Assembly (NCBI RefSeq): GCF_008000895.1
Contig: NZ_CP042823.1
Coordinates: 1,178,001-1,242,000 of the forward strand
DNA length: 64,000 bases
Origin: Methylobacterium sp. WL1
GTDB lineage: Bacteria; Pseudomonadota; Alphaproteobacteria; Rhizobiales; Beijerinckiaceae
Direction: 5' to 3'
Shown: positions 58,077-64,000 of the stretch, piece after piece
Layout: each line of letters begins with the position of its first letter
Numbering within the stretch: the first letter of the stretch is position 1
The notes under the pieces: model-generated
What the model saw: only the letters and a program-made list of their open reading frames with translations
Databases searched by the model: none
Told to the model about the DNA's origin: nothing
Made by a program: the position numbers and the translations under genes

Positions 58077-59872
58077 CCGATCGCCCGAACACACGGCCCC
58101 TGCGCTCGCGCGCGTGGTTCGACAACCCCGACAACATCGACATGACCGCGCTCTACCTGGAGCGCTACCTGAACTTCGGCCTGAGCCTCGACGAGTTGCG
58201 CTCGGGCAAGCCGATCATCGGCATCGCCCAGACCGGCTCCGACCTGTCGCCGTGCAACCGGCACCACCTCGTGCTGGCGGAGCGCGTGCGTGAGGGCATC
58301 CGCGAGGCCGGCGGCATCGCGCTCGAATTCCCGGTCCATCCGATCCAGGAGACCGGCAAGCGGCCCACCGCCGGCCTCGACCGCAACCTCGCCTATCTCG
58401 GGCTGGTCGAGCTCTTGTACGGCTACCCCCTCGACGGGGTCGTGCTGACCACGGGCTGCGACAAGACCACGCCGGCCTGCCTGATGGCGGCCGCCACCGT
58501 GAACATCCCGGCCATCGCCCTGTCGGTGGGCCCGATGCTCAACGGATGGTACAAGGGCCAGCGCACCGGCTCGGGCACGATCGTGTGGCGCGCGCGCCAG
58601 ATGCTGGCGGCGGGCGAGATCGACCACGACGGCTTCATCAAGCTGGTGACCTCGTCCGCGCCCTCCACGGGCTACTGCAACACCATGGGCACGGCGACGA
58701 CGATGAACGCGCTCGCGGAGGCGCTCGGCATGATGCTGCCGGGCTCCGCGGCGATCCCGGCGCCCTACCGGGACCGGCAGGAGGTCGCCTACCTCACGGG
58801 CAAGCGCGTGGTCGAGATGGTCGCCGAGGACCTCAAGCCGACCGACATCCTGACCCGGGAGGCCTTCCTCAACGCGATCGTGCTCAATTCCGCGATCGGC
58901 GGCTCGACCAACGCCCCGATCCACCTGGCCGCGCTCGCCCGCCACGCCGGCGTCGAGCTCGACATCGCCGACTGGCAGACCCACGGCCTCGAGGTGCCGC
59001 TCCTGGTCAACCTGCAACCGGCCGGCGAGTATCTCGGCGAGGATTACTACCGTGCGGGCGGTCTCCCGGCGGTGGCCGCGCAGCTGATGCAGCGCGGGCT
59101 GCTCCATGAGGATGCCCTGACGGTGAACGGGCGCACCATCGGCGACAATTGCCGCGGCGCGGTGATCGAGGACGAGGACGTGATCCGACCGATCGACCGG
59201 CCGCTGAAGGAGGCCGCCGGCTTCCTGGTGCTGCGCGGCAACCTGTTCGACGCGGCGATCATGAAGACCAGCGTGATCGGCGAGGAGTTCCGGGACCGCT
59301 ACCTCTCGAACCCCGACGATCCGGAGGCCTTCGAGGGCCGCGCCGTCGTGTTCGACGGACCGGAGGATTACCACCACCGCATCGACGACCCGGCTCTGGC
59401 GATCGACGACAACAGCATCCTCATCATGCGGGGCGCCGGCCCGGTCGGTTATCCGGGCGCCGCCGAGGTGGTGAACATGCGCCCGCCCGCCTACCTGATC
59501 CGCTCGGGGGTGCACGCGCTGCCCTGCCTCGGCGACGGGCGCCAATCCGGCACCTCGGCTTCGCCCTCGATCCTCAACGCCTCGCCCGAGGCGGCGGTCG
59601 GCGGCGGGCTCGCCCTGCTGCGCACCGGCGACCGGGTGCGGATCGACCTGAAGCGCGGCACCGCCGACATGCTGCTCGACGCCGACGAGATCGAGCGGCG
59701 GCGCAAGGCCCTGGAGGAGGCCGGGGGATACGCGTATCCGGCATCCCAGACCCCGTGGCAGGCAATCCAGCGGGCCGCCGTGGGGCAGATGCACACCGGC
59801 GCGATCCTGGAGGGGGCCGAGCACTTCCAGCGCATCGCCCAGACCAGCGGCCTGCCGCGCGACAACCACTGA
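58073..59872 (+). CDS. IlvD/Edd family sugar-acid dehydratase (L-arabinonate/D-xylonate dehydratase type)
   Basis: 599 residues. Iron-sulfur ligands are Cys61 (SPCNRHH), Cys129 ([13 protein letters not shown]) and Cys202 ([13 protein letters not shown]). The conserved [15 protein letters not shown] and C-terminal [21 protein letters not shown] are also present. The pattern matches pentonate dehydratases rather than the amino-acid enzyme IlvD. It converts an aldonate to the 2-keto-3-deoxy acid. It is coupled to the epimerase gene by a four-base overlap and is followed by a strong bidirectional hairpin. Confidence 0.94.
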   Translation: MTDRPNTRPLRSRAWFDNPDNIDMTALYLERYLNFGLSLDELRSGKPIIGIAQTGSDLSPCNRHHLVLAERVREGIREAGGIALEFPVHPIQETGKRPTAGLDRNLAYLGLVELLYGYPLDGVVLTTGCDKTTPACLMAAATVNIPAIALSVGPMLNGWYKGQRTGSGTIVWRARQMLAAGEIDHDGFIKLVTSSAPSTGYCNTMGTATTMNALAEALGMMLPGSAAIPAPYRDRQEVAYLTGKRVVEMVAEDLKPTDILTREAFLNAIVLNSAIGGSTNAPIHLAALARHAGVELDIADWQTHGLEVPLLVNLQPAGEYLGEDYYRAGGLPAVAAQLMQRGLLHEDALTVNGRTIGDNCRGAVIEDEDVIRPIDRPLKEAAGFLVLRGNLFDAAIMKTSVIGEEFRDRYLSNPDDPEAFEGRAVVFDGPEDYHHRIDDPALAIDDNSILIMRGAGPVGYPGAAEVVNMRPPAYLIRSGVHALPCLGDGRQSGTSASPSILNASPEAAVGGGLALLRTGDRVRIDLKRGTADMLLDADEIERRRKALEEAGGYAYPASQTPWQAIQRAAVGQMHTGAILEGAEHFQRIAQTSGLPRDNH

Positions 59873-59876
59873 CACG

Positions 59877-59913
59877 GAACCCCGCGGCCGCCGCGACGGC
59901 GGCCGCGGGGTTC
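59877..59913. terminator. Strong bidirectional terminator hairpin
   Basis: A perfect inverted repeat: 17-bp arms starting GAACCCCGCGG and ending CCGCGGGGTTC around a CGA loop. It lies 4 bases after the dehydratase stop and overlaps the stop codon of the convergent GntR gene, so it can end both transcripts. Confidence 0.85.
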
Positions 59914-60652
59914 ACGCCGTCAGGGACAACTCGGTGTCGGTCAGGGCGAGGCGGACCAGTTCGGTCATCGCCGCCCGCGCCGCCTCGACGTCGCCGGCCA
60001 CGATCGCCTCGTACAGGATCCGGTGATCCGGCATGGGGTCCCGGGGCAGGGCGCTGCGACGCTGCTTGAAGATCGTCGTCCAAGTTACTGCAGCGGCTAT
60101 CGAACTCGACAGCGCCATCAAGGGTCCGTTGCGGGCTGCCTCCAAGATCGTGTTGTGGAACGCCTGGTCGGCGGCCCGCCCGAGCTCGGTGGCGAGGCCG
60201 TAGCGTCCCATCTCCTCCAGGGCGTGCCCCATCCGGGAGATGTCGAGGGCTGAACGCCGCTCGGCTGCCAGGGCCGCCGCCGCCGGCTCGACGATCATGC
60301 GCAGCTCGAACAGGTCCCGGATGAACGTTTCGCTCGGCTCGGCCTCGAACGCCCAGGCAAGGATGTCCGGGTCGAGGAGGTTCCAGCGGCTGCGCTGGGT
60401 CACGCGGGTACCGGTGCGCGGCCGGCTCTCCACCAGCCCCTTGGCGCTCAGGATGCGAATCGCCTCGCGATAGGCGGTGCGCGAGACCTTCAGCTGCTCC
60501 GAGAACTCGATCTCGCCGGGCAGCACGTCCCCGGGCGCGTACCGGCCGGCCAGGATCGCGATGCCCAGATCGCGCGCCACCGAACCGTGGATCCTGCGCG
60601 AGCCCGAGGCCAGCGGCAGCTTGATGTCCTCGTAGCCTGGATCCCCCCTCAA
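59912..60652 (-). CDS. GntR/FadR-subfamily regulator of the pentose cluster
   Basis: 246 residues from TTG 60652, chosen for GGAGGTGG just upstream; the longer frame starts in non-coding-like sequence. The winged helix-turn-helix (DLGIAILAGRYAPGDVLPGE, LKVSRTAYREAIRILSAKGL, PRTGTRV) is followed by a helical FCD domain (FIRDLFELRMIVEPAAAALA, AFHNTILEAARNG, HRILYEAIVAGD). It is divergent from the semialdehyde dehydrogenase gene and convergent with the dehydratase gene. It probably represses the cluster until a pathway intermediate (2-keto-3-deoxy acid or aldonate) binds. Confidence 0.88.
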   Translation of the reverse strand: MRGDPGYEDIKLPLASGSRRIHGSVARDLGIAILAGRYAPGDVLPGEIEFSEQLKVSRTAYREAIRILSAKGLVESRPRTGTRVTQRSRWNLLDPDILAWAFEAEPSETFIRDLFELRMIVEPAAAALAAERRSALDISRMGHALEEMGRYGLATELGRAADQAFHNTILEAARNGPLMALSSSIAAAVTWTTIFKQRRSALPRDPMPDHRILYEAIVAGDVEAARAAMTELVRLALTDTELSLTA

Positions 60653-60792
60653 CTGCCACCTCCAGTCCGAAGCCGCCAGGACGGGGCAGGATCGCCGTGA
60701 TCGTACCCGGAAGTTGTAGGAGTGCAAGCGCCCGCACCCACAAGCACCATAGTGCTGCGACACTTGCAGCCACTGCACAACTGCTCTAAGTT

Positions 60793-60805
60793 ATTTGTAT
60801 GAGTA
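60793..60805 (+). promoter_or_regulatory. Candidate operator 2 of the pentose cluster (13-mer)
   Basis: ATTTGTATGAGTA, identical to 56818-56830. It overlaps an in-frame ATG (60799), which argues that translation of the dehydrogenase starts at the next ATG, 60817. There an AAAGAG ribosome-binding site is well spaced. Confidence 0.6.
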
Positions 60806-60816
60806 AAGAGCTGACG

Positions 60817-62405
60817 ATGAACGCGGAACTTCGCGGCACGATCCTGATCGGCGCCGAGGATGCGACCACCACCGATACGTTCCGGGCTGCCGACGCTGCA
60901 AGCGGCGCGGCTCTGGAGCCCGCCTTTTCGGCCGCCGGCACGGCCGAGGTCGAGGCAGCCTGCGCGCTGGCGGATGCGGCGTTCCCGAGCTTTTCCGAAT
61001 CGACCCCCGCGGTGCGTGCCGGCTTCCTGGACGCCGTGGCTGAGGCCGTGGGCGATCTCGGCGAAGCCCTGATCGCGCGGGCCATGGCCGAGACCGGTCT
61101 GCCGCGGGCGCGGCTCGAGGGCGAGCGTGCCCGCACCATCGGCCAGCTGCGCCTGTTCGCGAATGTCGTCCGCGCGGGCGACTGGGTCCAGGCCACGATC
61201 GATCCGGCCCAGCCGAAGCGCCTGCCCTTGCCGCGGCCCGACCTGCGCCGCCGTCACGTCGCCCTGGGACCGGTGGCGGTGTTCGGCGCCAGCAACTTCC
61301 CGCTCGCGTTCTCGGTCGCAGGGGGCGACACGGCCTCCGCCCTGGCGGCCGGCTGCCCGGTGGTGGTCAAGGGCCACCCGGCCCATCCCGGAACCGGCGA
61401 GCTGGTCGCCCGTGCGGTGCGTGCGGCAGTGGCCGCCAGCGACCTGCATCCGGGCGTGTTCTCCTATCTGCCGGGGCCCTCGAACGCCCTGGGGACGGCG
61501 CTGGTCGCCGATGCGCGCATCAAGGCGGTCGGCTTCACCGGTTCGCGTGGCGGCGGGCTCGCTCTGATGCGGGTGGCGGCGGGACGCCCCGAGCCGATCC
61601 CGGTCTATGCCGAGATGAGCGCGGTCAACCCGGTCCTGCTGCTGCCCGGCGCCCTGCGGGCACGGGGCGCGGCCCTGGCGGCCGGCTTCGTCCAGTCGGT
61701 GACCATGGGGGCCGGGCAGTTCTGCACCAATCCGGGCCTCCTGATCGGGATCGCGGGCTCCGACCTGGAGGCCTTCGCGGAGGCCGCCGCGACAGCGATT
61801 CGCGAGAGCGCGCCGCACGCGATGCTGACCGCCGACATCCGCGCTCGCTTCGAGCACGGCGTCGCCGAGATGGCGGGCCGCCCAGGGTCACGGTGGCGGC
61901 GCGCGGCGCGAGCGCCGGGCCGGGCGGCGCACCCGCCGCCCTGCTGCGCACCGATGGGGCGCGGTTCCTGGCGGATCCCAGCCTTGCCGACGAGATGTTC
62001 GGCCCCGCGGCGATCCTGGTGGCGGCCGCGGATCTCGAAGAGGTCCATCGCATCATCGCCGCGCTGCCGGGCCAGCTCACCGCGACGCTGCATCTCGATC
62101 GCGCGGACGAGCACATCGCCGCCGGCCTGGTCCCGGCGCTGGCCCGCAAGGTCGGCCGCATCCTGGCGAACGGCTGGCCCACCGGGGTCGAGGTCGCCCC
62201 CGCGATGGTCCATGGCGGCCCGTTCCCGGCCACCTCCGACGGGCGGACCACCTCGGTCGGCACCCTGGCCATCGAGCGCTTCCTGCGACCGGTCTGCTAC
62301 CAGGACCTGCCCGACGCGCTGCTGCCGCAGCCCCTGCGTCCGGACAATCCCTGGCATCTGACCCGGAGGGTCGACGGCACCATCAGCTCGGCCTTCGAGC
62401 GCTGA
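60817..62405 (+). pseudogene. 2-oxoglutarate semialdehyde (2,5-dioxovalerate) dehydrogenase, frameshifted
   Basis: Aldehyde dehydrogenase of the sugar-acid type: VFGASNFPLAFSVAGGD, VVVKGHPAHPGTGEL, GFTGSRGGG, EMSAVNPV and the catalytic Cys near 303 in GAGQFCTNPG. The first frame is normal to codon 355 or so (EMAGRP), then becomes Arg/Pro-rich. The true C-terminal third (VTVAARG, LADEMFGPAAILV, NGWPTGVEVAPAMVHGGP) continues one frame over, to the stop at 62405. One C missing from the run at 61881-61883 would explain it. The restored protein would be about 529 residues, as in the family. The gene may be genuinely broken, or the deletion a sequencing error. Confidence 0.88.
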
Positions 62406-62464
62406 CAGCGGCACACTTCGATTTCGAGCCGGCGCGGTCAAGACTGGCCTTGGGAGAGCACGAG

Positions 62465-64000
<1,536 letters not shown>

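Overview
This window is about 70% GC chromosomal DNA. Its gene content (cytochrome bo oxidase, many Liv-type ABC and TRAP transporters, DUF6894, DUF1236 and FkbM proteins, an HWE kinase, glutathione-linked formaldehyde oxidation beside generalist catabolic operons) fits an alphaproteobacterium of the Methylobacteriaceae, most likely Methylobacterium in the broad sense. This is inference from family content and codon usage, because no rRNA gene is present. No phage, insertion sequence or CRISPR array could be supported.

Layout. 1-2.6 kb: the 5' part of cyoA (minus strand, running off the left edge) and an MFS permease. 2.8-6.0 kb: a translationally coupled pair, a protein of unknown function and a two-domain GT2 glycosyltransferase. 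6.2-8.6 kb: a broken tRNA-Val copy beside an intact tRNA-Val, a gene-poor stretch with a long perfect inverted repeat, and a three-gene FkbM methyltransferase unit. 8.8-20 kb: a TRAP solute receptor and an acyl-CoA ligase (plus strand), a transketolase remnant, and a large minus-strand catabolic operon (short-chain dehydrogenase, split transketolase, beta-hydroxyacid dehydrogenase, TRAP receptor and fused permease) next to a LysR gene. 20-22.6 kb: small exported proteins, three of which carry the same Cys-x-Gly-Cys motif.

22.6-30.2 kb: a Liv-type ABC transporter with a DapA-family enzyme, a GntR/FCD regulator and a short-chain dehydrogenase. 30.6-38.7 kb: an amino-acid permease, a NodS-like methyltransferase with a Tat-like leader, and a second Liv system whose permease and ATPase are fused, divergent from a malate/lactate dehydrogenase-family gene. 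38.8-41.7 kb: small exported proteins, then S-formylglutathione hydrolase and S-(hydroxymethyl)glutathione dehydrogenase. 41.9-53.3 kb: a photolyase-like protein, a LOV hybrid kinase, tRNA-Arg(CCG), an acyltransferase, a membrane-tethered sigma-1.1-like protein, a holin-like protein, and an HWE/hybrid kinase pair. 53.3-54.1 kb: a gene-poor stretch.

54.5-64 kb holds a nearly complete non-phosphorylating pentose oxidation module, best matched to L-arabinose: MFS sugar carrier, aldose 1-epimerase, sugar dehydrogenase (partial at the right edge), SMP-30-type lactonase, IlvD/Edd dehydratase, AraD1-type dehydratase and 2-oxoglutarate-semialdehyde dehydrogenase, which together would yield 2-oxoglutarate. 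A GntR-family regulator sits among them, and an identical 13-mer lies in both divergent promoter regions. The semialdehyde dehydrogenase reading frame is broken by an apparent one-base deletion.
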